The notes: generated from the sequence alone by a model not told the origin. A stretch of 64,000 nucleotides of DNA from Kosakonia quasisacchari (GCF_004331415.1 NZ_SJOP01000009.1:124001-188000), one strand, 5' to 3'; numbered from the stretch's first letter, positions 53,862 to 62,680 are shown. Translations and numbers: made by a program.

Positions 53862-54317
53862 GTGCGTGACTGGTTATACTATCGGGTTGCATTTCAAAAA
53901 AAATTCAAAGCGTTAATAACAACTATACGGCATGATAAAAAGGTCCAAATGGCAATTTCTTATTTTGTTACTTATCCCTTGCTGGTTGTCTTTTTTGGTA
54001 TGTTTGTTTTCTTCGTCTATAACATCATCATGGCTGGTAGAGGGTCGGTTAAAATTGACCCGACTGATGCGGGGCAGGCGCAGGGCGAGATTGTTAACAT
54101 TCGTAGTTCCAGTGGCGAGAATTCCGCTTTTATCAATGTGAACATTCAGGTGCGGTTTATTACCGCTGATCATAAAATCGTTAACACTGAAGGGAAGGCG
54201 GTTATTGATGCGGTTAAGGTTACAGAATATCAAAAAGGAACAAAGGTGCCTCTGACTTACTCAAAGAAAGAACCTAAGAAAATAAAGATTAATATCCCAT
54301 CCTCACTGGATAAATAA
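53862..54317 (+). CDS. Small membrane-anchored protein, array member 5
   Basis: A 151-residue protein with a basic N-terminus (residues 1-30), one membrane helix (about 33-55) and a domain with GEIVNIRSSSGENSAF, RFITADHKI and LTYSKKEPKKIKI. The end resembles family A member 2 (KKENPKKIWL). Charge distribution suggests the domain lies in the periplasm, opposite to members 3 and 4. The start is GTG 53862 with a poor ribosome site; a later start is possible. Confidence 0.6.
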   Translation: MRDWLYYRVAFQKKFKALITTIRHDKKVQMAISYFVTYPLLVVFFGMFVFFVYNIIMAGRGSVKIDPTDAGQAQGEIVNIRSSSGENSAFINVNIQVRFITADHKIVNTEGKAVIDAVKVTEYQKGTKVPLTYSKKEPKKIKINIPSSLDK

Positions 54318-54486
54318 TTCTCTATAAATAAAGATGACTATTTCTGATAAGCCTTGAATTTTAAGCAATTAACTTTTCATTACGCATTTTTTAAACCGCC
54401 AACAAAAAATATAATGAGCATCTCTTACTCTTCCGGTCCCATTAATGGTTTTCGATATAGATATTTTGCATAATGAGGTAATTCCC

Positions 54487-54804
54487 ATGGAGGCTCTTCT
54501 TGTTATCGCACTTGTTGGTGGGTTCGTTTTATATATAGGCAGGCAATGTTATTTAGCGTATCAGACAGATCAGCGCGGCAGGCTGCTTAATGCGAAGATT
54601 TTGAGCATGTGCGCTACCGGTTCGAATGACGGCAGCAGCACCAACGTTGTCTATGAACTGGCGGTGGATTTCGATGGTGTCCAGCGAATAATCAAAGGTA
54701 CGGATGCCGTTAATACTTTCTGCTCTTATCAGTTAGAGCCCGGCAAAGAAATACAAATAAAGTATCTCGACGATAAAAATATCTTATTTCAGTACCGAAA
54801 ATAG
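54487..54804 (+). CDS. Small membrane-anchored protein, array member 6
   Basis: A 105-residue protein: N-terminal helix (about 2-20), RGRLLNAKILSM, a Gly/Ser/Asp loop and a beta domain ending GKEIQIKYLDDKNILFQY. The layout matches family A, but identity is low. ATG 54487 has GAGGT 8 bases ahead; the upstream in-frame ATG at 54445 lacks one. Confidence 0.65.
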   Translation: MEALLVIALVGGFVLYIGRQCYLAYQTDQRGRLLNAKILSMCATGSNDGSSTNVVYELAVDFDGVQRIIKGTDAVNTFCSYQLEPGKEIQIKYLDDKNILFQYRK

Positions 54805-54822
54805 TGCATCAGGAATACCGTA

Positions 54823-55194
54823 ATGGAGCTTGAATATTACTCGAAATATTTTATGTATGGCGGTATTGCAGTGTCCGTCATAGCCACTCTGTTTTTTTAT
54901 TTTCTGTCCAGAATGGAGAGTAAGAAAAAAGCAGATATTGGTATCTTTCTGACTTGCCATCTTTGGCCGGGAGATATTGTCGAAAGCAAAATTATTTCCT
55001 GCAAAATCACAGACGATCGGTTTGGTAATGACTTCTTTTATGATATTCGCTTTCACCTGCCGGGTGATAATAAACTCTACACTGCTAAAACACTGGTGAA
55101 TATTTCTCAGATGTCATTGATTCGTCCAGGACTGCGGATGAAAGTGAAGAAAGGAAACGAAGGCCGTTTAGCGGTCATTAAAATCGAGTTCTAG
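54823..55194 (+). CDS. Small membrane-anchored protein, array member 7 (family B)
   Basis: A 123-residue protein: N-terminal helix (about 10-30), then GDIVESKIISCKITDDRFG, NDFFYDIRF, a TAKTLVNISQ segment and RPGLRMKVK with LAVIKIEF at the end. The GNDFxYD and final AVxxI elements match member 1. It starts 18 bases after member 6. Confidence 0.68.
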   Translation: MELEYYSKYFMYGGIAVSVIATLFFYFLSRMESKKKADIGIFLTCHLWPGDIVESKIISCKITDDRFGNDFFYDIRFHLPGDNKLYTAKTLVNISQMSLIRPGLRMKVKKGNEGRLAVIKIEF

Positions 55195-55215
55195 CGAAAT
55201 AAGGCACTGCCAGTA

Positions 55216-55638
55216 ATGATGGAATTAATTGCTAAATACTCAACGCTCTTTTCATGGTGTGTATTGGCCCTTTTTCTTTATCTCACCGTTAAAGGCCTGC
55301 GCGAACCAACCGGCAACGCAAAACTCATTAAAGATTGTGCTACTCAGCGTGACTGGTATGGCCCGGAAAAAGAGGCCGTACTTGAATCATGGTCGCCGCT
55401 GAAATCCACCCGCAAAGGGGAATATTTTATTTTCCATTTCACCATAGTTATCGACCGGCAAACACAACATAAAAAAGCAGCGGCGCTGCTGAAAACAAAA
55501 GAGATTGATCGATTAAAACAAGGCCTCAAGCTGCGGGTGAAATATCAGGGGTTAGCGGCGAAAAGAATTGCAGTCGCTGACATGATTTTCGATGAAGTTA
55601 TAAATCAATTACCTGATATTTCTGGCACTTCTGTTTAA
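55216..55638 (+). CDS. Small membrane-anchored protein, array member 8 (family B)
   Basis: A 140-residue protein: N-terminal helix (about 8-27), QRDWYGPEKEAVLESW, a FHFTIVIDRQ strand region, KQGLKLRVKY and KRIAVADMIF. It shares LESW, KxGL and RIAV elements with member 1. Codon use is closer to the GC-rich neighbours than that of members 1-5. It is the last of the array before the DUF2169 operon, 106 bases away. Confidence 0.68.
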   Translation: MMELIAKYSTLFSWCVLALFLYLTVKGLREPTGNAKLIKDCATQRDWYGPEKEAVLESWSPLKSTRKGEYFIFHFTIVIDRQTQHKKAAALLKTKEIDRLKQGLKLRVKYQGLAAKRIAVADMIFDEVINQLPDISGTSV

Positions 55639-55744
55639 TACATTGTCCGTTTTTACTTCACACATAATTTTATTCATCGTAAGGCGGTCTTTCCTGACGT
55701 TAAAAAAACGCCGACGATACGCTTAATCTTCCAAAGGATGTTAT

Positions 55745-58285
55745 ATGAAGATTATTAAACCGCTGCGGCTGAGCGTGCTTAATCGCCCATTTCGCCTGCA
55801 GGGGCAAAATCACCTGGGTGTTTCTGTTCTTGCGCTGCTGGATATGAGCGCGCAACCAAAATTACGTCCTGAAGTCGAGTTGTGGCAACTGGCCGCCAGT
55901 GAGTTGCAAACCAGCGGCGGTGTGCTGGATATGGCAATGCCGAAAGCGCGCGCCGAATTCCTCGCTACCGGCTTCGCTTACTCGCACCATCATCAGGATA
56001 AAACCGCTTGTGCGGTACGCATTGAAATCGGCGAACTCAGTAAAACGCTGGCCGTCACTGGTGATCGCTACTGGGCCGGTTCACGCCCGACCGCCGCCAA
56101 ACCTTTTGAACAGATGCGTCTCGACTGGAGCCGTGCTTTCGGTGGCGAAGGTTTTGAGGAAAACCCGCACGGTATCGGTGCGGTGGAAGAAAACCATAAC
56201 GGCACCCGGTTCCGTCGCCTGCCAAATATTGAACTCTTAAATCAGCGTGTCACGTCTCCGCGCGCAAAACCTGAACCAGCCTGTTTCGGCCCGCTGGATC
56301 TTCTCTGGCCTCGCCGCTTTCGCCGGATGGGCAAAAACTATGATGCCCACTGGTTACAGCATGATTTCCCCGGCTTCGCGCCCGATATCGACTGGCGGGT
56401 ATTTAACGCCGCCAGCCCCGATCAGTGGTGGGAAGAGCGAGATGCGCTTCCGCCGCAGGCTGCATGGCGCATCTGGAATATGCACCCGGAGCAGCATTTG
56501 CAGGAAGGAACACTGCCGCCGTGGCAGGCGCGATGCTTTATGCAGCGCCAGCGCGGCGATGAGATCCTGTTTGAAGAGATAGCGCTGCGCGCCACCACGG
56601 TGTGGTTTTTTCCGCACCTTGAGCAGATGGTGCTTATCTGGCAGGGCAATCAACGTATTAATGAAGACGATGCCGCAGACGTTTTGCAACTGATGCCCGC
56701 GCTGGAAAAAATCGGTGCTGCCCGCTCGGTCAACCACTATCGCAAAGTGCTCCATCAGCGGCTGGATAAAGAGAAAGGCGCGCTGTTTGCGTTCCGTGAA
56801 AAAGATCTGCTACCTGAAGATGTTATTGGCCCGTGGATCGACAGCGAGGTGCAGGAAAACCACAGCCCGATGCGCGATAACCAGCAAAACCGCGCCATGC
56901 AGCTGCGTGAGCAGCATCGCGCGCGGCTGGAAGCACAGGGCGCGGACACCGCCGATCTGCTCCAGGAGATGGAGGAACCCGCGCTTCCAAAACTGGAAGA
57001 TTTGCCTGAGTTTATCGAAGAGATGGAGCGCAAAGCCCAACACATGCAGGCGCAGGCCGAAACACGCAAAGCAGAGATGGAGGCGCGTTTCCCGCAGATG
57101 AATGCGCAGGAAAATCAGCCGCGCGGGCCTGAGTCGATGATGCGCATGCAGGATTTACTCGAGCGCAACGCCGACAACATGAGTGAGAAAAAGCTAAAGC
57201 AGAGCCGGGAAGCGCTGCACAAACTCTATCTGATGTCTGCCGCCGAACAACCACCTGCCATCAAACTGACTGGCGATATCGCGCTGATTATTCGCCAGCG
57301 TGCCGAAAGAACGATGGCGCAGGGCGGGGATTTCAGCGGGCTGGATTTGACCGGCGCGGATTTCTCCGGCATGGATTTGCGCGGAGCCAATTTCCGTAAT
57401 GCGCTACTGGAGTGTGCCAACCTCAGTCAGTGCCAGCTTGATGGCGCTGATTTCAGCCACGCGATGCTGGCACGTACGGATTTACAGGGCGCTTCGTTTC
57501 GTGAATGCAACTTCACCGAAGCAAGCCTCGCGCTGGCGCAGTGCCGTCAGACGAATTTCACCGGCGCGCAGTTTAAAGAATCTGAAATGACCGACGCGCT
57601 GTTTGACGCGTGTGATTTCAGCCATGCGCGGCTGGAAAACCTGCTGCTGCGTAAAACCGGCTTTAGCCAGTGCATATTCCGTCACGCGACGCTGGATAAT
57701 TGTGTGTTTATGGAACTTACGCTGCCGCAACCTGACTTCAGCGCGGCAAAAATGAATAAAAGCAGTTTTATCCAGTGTGAACTGCAAAGCGCCTCTTTTG
57801 CCGGAGCGTACCTGGACGGCTGTTCCTGGGTAGAGAGTCGGCTGGAGCGAGCCCTGTTTCGTGACGCCACGCTTATCACCTGCGCGGTGGCATCTGGTGG
57901 CACGCTGTGCGGTGCAGATTTCAGCGGTGCGCAGCTTAAGCAGAGTAATTTACGCCAGGCGGTACTGACGGACGCTCATTTCGTTCGTGCGAAGCTGGAT
58001 AACAGCGATCTCAGCGAGGCGCAATGCGAAGGGGCGGATTTTAGCGGCGCGACGCTAACCGGCAGCCTGTTTATGCGTACCGATTTTCGGCGTGTGCGTT
58101 TTACCGACGCCAATTTAATGGGTGCGATGATGCAAAAATGCCGTCTCGAAGGCGCCGATCTCAGTTTCAGTAATCTATTCCGCGCCGATCTTTCCCAGTC
58201 GATAGCGGACAGCGCCACGAAATTTGAGGGTGCCTATAACAAACGCGTGAAAACCCTGCCGAAGCGCGACGGGGAGGTGATATGA
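55745..58285 (+). CDS. DUF2169 protein fused to pentapeptide repeats
   Basis: An 846-residue cytoplasmic protein. The N-terminal DUF2169 domain (about 1-310, with SRAFGGEGFEENPHGIG and FGPLDLLWPRRF) is found in T6SS effector loading factors near VgrG and PAAR-like genes. A charged coiled-coil linker (about 380-500) follows. The C-terminus (about 510-835) is made of pentapeptide repeats A(D/N)(L/F)xx forming a square beta-helix. The AAAGGATG site precedes ATG 55745. It overlaps the next pentapeptide gene by 4 bases. Confidence 0.85.
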   Translation: MKIIKPLRLSVLNRPFRLQGQNHLGVSVLALLDMSAQPKLRPEVELWQLAASELQTSGGVLDMAMPKARAEFLATGFAYSHHHQDKTACAVRIEIGELSKTLAVTGDRYWAGSRPTAAKPFEQMRLDWSRAFGGEGFEENPHGIGAVEENHNGTRFRRLPNIELLNQRVTSPRAKPEPACFGPLDLLWPRRFRRMGKNYDAHWLQHDFPGFAPDIDWRVFNAASPDQWWEERDALPPQAAWRIWNMHPEQHLQEGTLPPWQARCFMQRQRGDEILFEEIALRATTVWFFPHLEQMVLIWQGNQRINEDDAADVLQLMPALEKIGAARSVNHYRKVLHQRLDKEKGALFAFREKDLLPEDVIGPWIDSEVQENHSPMRDNQQNRAMQLREQHRARLEAQGADTADLLQEMEEPALPKLEDLPEFIEEMERKAQHMQAQAETRKAEMEARFPQMNAQENQPRGPESMMRMQDLLERNADNMSEKKLKQSREALHKLYLMSAAEQPPAIKLTGDIALIIRQRAERTMAQGGDFSGLDLTGADFSGMDLRGANFRNALLECANLSQCQLDGADFSHAMLARTDLQGASFRECNFTEASLALAQCRQTNFTGAQFKESEMTDALFDACDFSHARLENLLLRKTGFSQCIFRHATLDNCVFMELTLPQPDFSAAKMNKSSFIQCELQSASFAGAYLDGCSWVESRLERALFRDATLITCAVASGGTLCGADFSGAQLKQSNLRQAVLTDAHFVRAKLDNSDLSEAQCEGADFSGATLTGSLFMRTDFRRVRFTDANLMGAMMQKCRLEGADLSFSNLFRADLSQSIADSATKFEGAYNKRVKTLPKRDGEVI

Positions 58286-59367
58286 GTCAGTTAAGTGCCG
58301 CTGAGCTGCAACAGAAAGTGAAAAGCGGCGAGGCCATTATGGAACTCAACCTTGATGGCTGCGATCTGCGCGGATGTGATTTATCCGGCGGGATTTTTCA
58401 GGAGGTCTCTTTCGAAGGGGCCAACCTGCAAGGTTGCAATCTGCAGGAGAGCGTCTTTACCGAATGCCAGCTCGCAGGCGCCGTGCTTGCTGCGGCACAC
58501 CTCGAAGAGACCGTGTTTAACCAGTGCGATTTAGCCACGGCGAATTTCAGTAATACATCGCTGCTGCGTTGCGTATTCAACGAATGCACATTGACCGGCT
58601 GCGACTTCTCGCAGTCGGCTTTTGACAGCACACAGTTTATGCGCAGCCCGCTGAATAAAAGTCTTTTTACCGGTGCGCGTTTAGAACGTTCGACCCTGTT
58701 TGAGTGCCCGCTTGAAGGGGCGAAGCTCAATCATTGCCATAACCTGCTGACCACATACTTCGGTATTGATCTGCGCGAAGCGGATCTCGGCGGGAGCCAG
58801 TTTGAACGGGCGGTGTTTTTTAACTGCGACCAGCGCGGCAAAAACTATGCGCAACATCAGTTCACCGGCTGCCAGTTTACCGACAACCAGCTTGATGGCG
58901 CTGATTTCACCGGGGCGCAACTCACCCAATGTAATTTTAAAGGCGCATCGCTCAAACAAGCGCGACTGAACAACGTTAACGCCTCGCAGGCGCTATTTAT
59001 GCAGGCCGATTTGAGCGGCGCGCATGCCCACGGCAGCCTGTTCGATCAGGCGATTTTTGTCGGCGCGACATTACAGGAGGCCAGTTTTAAACAGAGCCGC
59101 TTTTTTCAGAGCATCCTGCAACACGTTGCGGCCCGGCAGGCCGATTTCACCCTGTGTGATTTTACCTATGCCGATTTCAGCGGCGCGGAGGTGTGCGAAG
59201 CCGATTTTCGCGGCGCGACTTTCTCACGCAGCCGTTTTCATCGCGCGCGGCAAGAGGGCGCGCGTTTTGCCGATCGCAAAGGCATTCTTGAGTACGACGA
59301 AGAGTTACTGGCGGCGGAGGCCTGGACCGCCGAACGCCACAGCCGAATTTACGGAGACCTGCAATGA
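58282..59367 (+). CDS. Pentapeptide repeat protein
   Basis: A 361-residue protein made almost wholly of pentapeptide repeats from residue 20 to about 330, such as CDLRGCDLSG and ADFSGAEVCEADFRGATF. It should fold as a long right-handed square helix. Such proteins can be adaptors or DNA mimics; in T6SS loci next to DUF2169 they are probably part of the effector-loading module. It overlaps both neighbours by 4 bases, so the operon is translationally coupled. Confidence 0.88.
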   Translation: MSQLSAAELQQKVKSGEAIMELNLDGCDLRGCDLSGGIFQEVSFEGANLQGCNLQESVFTECQLAGAVLAAAHLEETVFNQCDLATANFSNTSLLRCVFNECTLTGCDFSQSAFDSTQFMRSPLNKSLFTGARLERSTLFECPLEGAKLNHCHNLLTTYFGIDLREADLGGSQFERAVFFNCDQRGKNYAQHQFTGCQFTDNQLDGADFTGAQLTQCNFKGASLKQARLNNVNASQALFMQADLSGAHAHGSLFDQAIFVGATLQEASFKQSRFFQSILQHVAARQADFTLCDFTYADFSGAEVCEADFRGATFSRSRFHRARQEGARFADRKGILEYDEELLAAEAWTAERHSRIYGDLQ

Positions 59368-59969
59368 ACAACCTCAATCAACCTTTGGCTCTCGCCACGC
59401 TGCCCGGCGGGCAGTTTTCCGCACGCGTTACCCACTGTTTTGACAATGGCAGCCTGATGGTCGAGTGCGACGGGCGCGGCTGGCACTGTCGCCGGGCAGT
59501 AAGCTGTGTGATTGCGCCGCAGGCGGGCGATACGGTGCTGATAAGCGCGGTCGATAACCAGATGTGGCTACTCGCGGTGCTGGAACGCGGTAACGCGGAC
59601 GCCACCGAACTTAGCGTGCCGGGCGATTTGCGTATCACAAGCCAGGGCGCGTTAACCCTGAGCAGCGATGCGCTCAACGTCAGTGCAGCGAAAGGCGATT
59701 GCCATATCAGCGAGATGAACTACAGCGGCGACAAGATTTCCGCGTGGGTTACGCTTTCGCGCATTGTTGGCAAACGTGCGGAATCCGTCTGGCAGACAGT
59801 CACGCAGATGAGCCAGCACCTGTTTCGCACCACCCGCCAGACCGAGCATGTGCGCGCCGGGCAACTGGATATGAAAGCGGATGATTATCTGCGCATGCAC
59901 GCACAAAACACGGTGATCACCTCGAAAGCGATCACCAAAGTCGACTCTGAACAGATCCACATGGGGTAA
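59364..59969 (+). CDS. DUF3540 family protein
   Basis: A 201-residue protein of the DUF3540 family, which accompanies DUF2169 and DUF4150 genes in T6SS loci. It shows an N-terminal OB-like beta part (FSARVTHCFDNGSLMVECDG, AGDTVLISAVDNQMWLLAVLE) and a helical/beta end resembling short VgrG-tail repeats (LRITSQGALTLSSDALNVSA). A tip or adaptor role is inferred. It starts inside the preceding stop. Confidence 0.82.
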   Translation: MNNLNQPLALATLPGGQFSARVTHCFDNGSLMVECDGRGWHCRRAVSCVIAPQAGDTVLISAVDNQMWLLAVLERGNADATELSVPGDLRITSQGALTLSSDALNVSAAKGDCHISEMNYSGDKISAWVTLSRIVGKRAESVWQTVTQMSQHLFRTTRQTEHVRAGQLDMKADDYLRMHAQNTVITSKAITKVDSEQIHMG

Positions 59970-59973
59970 TTCG

Positions 59974-60366
59974 ATGTTTGCAAACTGCCAGTTAATGGGT
60001 GTTGATCTCGCATTTCCGGATGTCTGCCTGACGCCGATGCCCGCACCAACGCCGATTCCGTACCCGGATATCGCGCTTGGGCCAACTGCGATACCGAACG
60101 CACTCAATATTCTGTTTATGGGCATGCCCGCGCACAATATGGCGACCATCACGCCACTGACCAATGGCGATAACCCTGGCGTGGCGACCGGCGTGGCTTC
60201 CGGCACGGTGATGGGGCCATCGCGTCACCTGACCGGCGCATTCACTGTGCTGCTAAAAGGCACACCGGCAACGCGCTTAACCAGCGTCAGCCTGCAAAAC
60301 TCCACTAATGCCATCGGCATGCGCATTGTGCCAAGCCAGTTCAAAGTGTTAATGCTGGCACCGTAA
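59974..60366 (+). CDS. DUF4150 PAAR-like tip protein
   Basis: A 130-residue protein matching the DUF4150 PAAR-like family, which caps VgrG spikes. The hallmarks are the Pro-rich start (DVCLTPMPAPTPIPYP), NILFMGMPAHNM and SRHLTGAFTVLLKGTPATRL. It stands alone rather than fused to a toxin domain, so its effector should be a separate partner. It is preceded by DUF3540 at 4 bases and followed by a 51-codon frame that may be a truncated effector. Confidence 0.88.
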   Translation: MFANCQLMGVDLAFPDVCLTPMPAPTPIPYPDIALGPTAIPNALNILFMGMPAHNMATITPLTNGDNPGVATGVASGTVMGPSRHLTGAFTVLLKGTPATRLTSVSLQNSTNAIGMRIVPSQFKVLMLAP

Positions 60367-60407
60367 CGCACGGTCAGCTTTGAAGACAACGTAGGGGAGG
60401 GGCCGGT

Positions 60408-60563
60408 GTGGGTCCTGGCGGAGCGCAGCCAAACCTGTCCACTGCCGTTGGCGGGGATAATGCTTTTAGTAACGAGAAGAGCAAAAAATTTATGCCGTTT
60501 AGTGAAGGCGTGGTGGGGAAAAAGAGTTCGCCAAATGAGAAAATGTACAATGCCTATATATAA
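60408..60563 (+). CDS. Short 51-residue frame, possible effector remnant
   Basis: A GTG at 60408 lies 5-15 bases after a strong purine run (AGGGGAGGGG) and opens a 51-codon frame with protein-like composition (GPGGAQPNL, GGDNAFSNEKSKKF, MPFSEGVVGKKSS). It ends in TAA 14 bases inside the next gene, a typical toxin-immunity coupling. It is too short for a known T6SS toxin. I infer either the leftover of an effector after internal deletion or a very small protein. Confidence 0.4.
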   Translation: MGPGGAQPNLSTAVGGDNAFSNEKSKKFMPFSEGVVGKKSSPNEKMYNAYI

Positions 60564-61080
60564 GGTAAGACGCCTGATTAAAATGCTTGTCATTACCCTG
60601 GCTTTATTCCCCTCGGTTGACTCATTTGCAGAAGGAAATAATATTAACGTTGAATCGTTATGGCGCTTCGCAACACAGCTTAAAAACACTGTCGGACAGG
60701 ATGTAAATACACTTGATGCAATAATTCCTGAGCCGCTTGTTCGTGAAGATCCACATATTGCTGAACGATTAAAAGTTGCACCTTTCACTATTGCAGGTGG
60801 AGTACAAATCAGGAATATGAGAGTTCGCCTTGATCTGAATAATGCGGGTAAGATTTCTATTATTTCTTACAATCTGGCGAATGCCAATATTTCGTTAGAA
60901 GACGTCAAGAAAACCTACCCGCAATTAAAGCTAATTGACGTTCCGCATGGGCATTCTGATGAGGAAACGTTTTCCTGGATCACACCCGTTGATGAAAAAG
61001 GGAACGGTATTGGGTTTGGTTTCCCCTATGCGCAACCCTCTTATTTAAAAAATATGACCCTCCGAAATTTTCAGGATTAA
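60550..61080 (+). CDS. Secreted immunity-like protein
   Basis: A 176-residue protein with a signal peptide: basic start (MPIYKVRRLIK), hydrophobic core and cleavage near SFAEGN. The mature part is mixed alpha/beta with no recognised domain (NINVESLWRFATQL, IRNMRVRLDL, DEETFSWITPVDEKGNG). ATG 60550 is chosen because it lies within the end of the 60408 frame; ATG 60535 is an alternative, and the open frame back to 60406 is not used. Position after a PAAR-like gene and export to the periplasm suggest immunity to a periplasmic effector. Confidence 0.62.
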   Translation: MPIYKVRRLIKMLVITLALFPSVDSFAEGNNINVESLWRFATQLKNTVGQDVNTLDAIIPEPLVREDPHIAERLKVAPFTIAGGVQIRNMRVRLDLNNAGKISIISYNLANANISLEDVKKTYPQLKLIDVPHGHSDEETFSWITPVDEKGNGIGFGFPYAQPSYLKNMTLRNFQD

Positions 61081-61216
61081 CCTGTGCAATACACCCCAGG
61101 AAGGTTTCTTTTCGCTTTTTTTGCCCACTGGCAGGACGCCAGTATGACCATCGCTTCGCGATGATGTGTTTTAGCATGTGTACCTTTATTATTTTATAGA
61201 ATTATCAGGGGGAACC

Positions 61217-61471
61217 ATGTCTGATGTTAATGTTATTCATAAAGAAAAAGGCGATTTCTTTATTTTGCAAAGCGACGGTAAATACCTCATTTGCATGATT
61301 TGGCCTTATAATAGTATGTGGGATGTGCAGAAGTGTTTTGTTTTGGATAACGATGAGATGAGTAAGTACGCGAACTTTCATGAAATGGTCTCATTAGCAA
61401 AAAATATGAGAGATAATTATGATAAATACAAACATCGTGAAATACCCGTTCCTGAATTTAAAGTGCGTTAA
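61217..61471 (+). CDS. Small cytoplasmic protein of unknown function
   Basis: An 84-residue soluble protein without signal or membrane segment, after a strong CAGGGGGA ribosome site. The content is aromatic and charged (KGDFFILQSDGKYL, MIWPYNSMWDVQKCF). It is not recognised. Sitting between two secreted immunity-like genes, it may be immunity to a cytosol-acting effector. Confidence 0.6.
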   Translation: MSDVNVIHKEKGDFFILQSDGKYLICMIWPYNSMWDVQKCFVLDNDEMSKYANFHEMVSLAKNMRDNYDKYKHREIPVPEFKVR

Positions 61472-61491
61472 ACAGGATGTGAATTAAATTT

Positions 61492-62265
61492 ATGCGAAAT
61501 GTTTTTTCTGGCAATGTGCATTTGTCGATATTTTTTGTTTGCGTGTTCTCTTTTTTCTCCTTTGGCGCTTCTGCGGTTATTAATATTAACCGTTTTGACA
61601 AGCTCGAAACCGTCGAAAATATCACCATGGATAAGCAGGTGCAGGCGTCGTTAAAAAATGTGTTGGGAGCAGATTACGATGCGTTTATGGGGAATTTCGA
61701 TGTGTATGGCGAACCGCGACACACTGCGGATGGCGGGTTGTTCGTTGAAGGCTGGCTGAAAGATCTCTATCTGGAAAATGCGTCTGCATTTGTGATTTAC
61801 CCGGATGGCAGGCTTTCTGCCGCATGGGTGGTGCCAGAGGCATCGGTTGCACACTCTAAAAGCAATACGGGTGAAAAACGCATTCCTGAGGTTCTGCAAC
61901 AATGGGTTAGCCGTTTTCAGAACGTGTCGTTTAACACGCCAGCGGTTAGTCAAACGGCTGAGACATTCGTTGATTTTTTTGAAACCGATAAATTCAAGAT
62001 AAAGCTTGTTACGGCGTGTGGTAATGGCGTGAATTGTAACGAAGCGACGTATTACGGCGTGCGTAAAAAAGATCGTGCCGAAGTCACTCTGAAAGGTAGT
62101 GTGGTGCGTCAATACTGCGAGCAGGCAATCTGTCCGATTATCACCTACACCTTTAAAAATGGCACCACGACGTATAGGTTGAGTAAAATTGATAACAGCT
62201 TAACCGTGATACAAAACGGTAAAATTCTCCTCGATGAAAAAGGTATCTGGAAAGAGCATCAGTAG
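61492..62265 (+). CDS. Secreted immunity-like protein sharing C-domain with 62681 gene
   Basis: A 257-residue protein with a signal peptide ending near FGASAV. The N-terminal part (about 25-165) is not recognised. The last ~85 residues carry a CGNGVNC motif, then YYGVRKKDRAEVTLKG, YTFKNGTTTYRL and NGKILLDEKGIW. The same order of elements ends the protein encoded at 62681. This looks like a shared inhibitor or folding module joined to different N-terminal parts. Confidence 0.66.
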   Translation: MRNVFSGNVHLSIFFVCVFSFFSFGASAVININRFDKLETVENITMDKQVQASLKNVLGADYDAFMGNFDVYGEPRHTADGGLFVEGWLKDLYLENASAFVIYPDGRLSAAWVVPEASVAHSKSNTGEKRIPEVLQQWVSRFQNVSFNTPAVSQTAETFVDFFETDKFKIKLVTACGNGVNCNEATYYGVRKKDRAEVTLKGSVVRQYCEQAICPIITYTFKNGTTTYRLSKIDNSLTVIQNGKILLDEKGIWKEHQ

Positions 62266-62406
62266 ATTCGCATTTCAGTGCCATCGTGCATTTCAAAGGT
62301 GTAAGTGATATTGCTGCGAAACAGAAAAGCATTGATGGCGTTATTTAGCGGAAGAAATGCAACCATCACGTTTTCGCTGCTGAATTAATACAATGAGACA
62401 ATGCTC

Positions 62407-62634
62407 ATGAATCTCTTAACCCGTGAAGAGGGCGAAGCGCTACTGTTTAAATTCCTTAGCAGAGCGCTCAAAAATCCGTCGGATATTGAAATGCTAATGG
62501 CAATGGCAAGGGAACATCCGACGACGATTCCCATGAAAGGAATTATCTACCAGTACGACATGATGGAAAAAAATGTGTTATCAAAAGCGGATCTCGACGA
62601 CCTCTCGACACTGATGTTCTTTTACGGGCCTTAA
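62407..62634 (+). CDS. Small helical protein of unknown function
   Basis: A 75-residue, mostly helical cytoplasmic protein (LTREEGEALLFKFLSRAL, MLMAMAREHP, LSKADLDDLSTL). It has no signal peptide. The ATG at 62407 has GAGAC upstream; the ATG at 62401 is equally possible. I do not recognise it. Its setting within the immunity-like cluster is the only clue. Confidence 0.5.
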   Translation: MNLLTREEGEALLFKFLSRALKNPSDIEMLMAMAREHPTTIPMKGIIYQYDMMEKNVLSKADLDDLSTLMFFYGP

Positions 62635-62680
62635 GAATCAACTGATTTTCTGTGATGCTGATAAGGAACAGACGCACGTT

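Noticed and set aside
60406-60549. N-terminal extension of the 60550 secreted protein back to GTG 60406
   Set aside because: It would bury the signal peptide at residue ~50; the overlapping 60408 frame has the more protein-like reading of this stretch.
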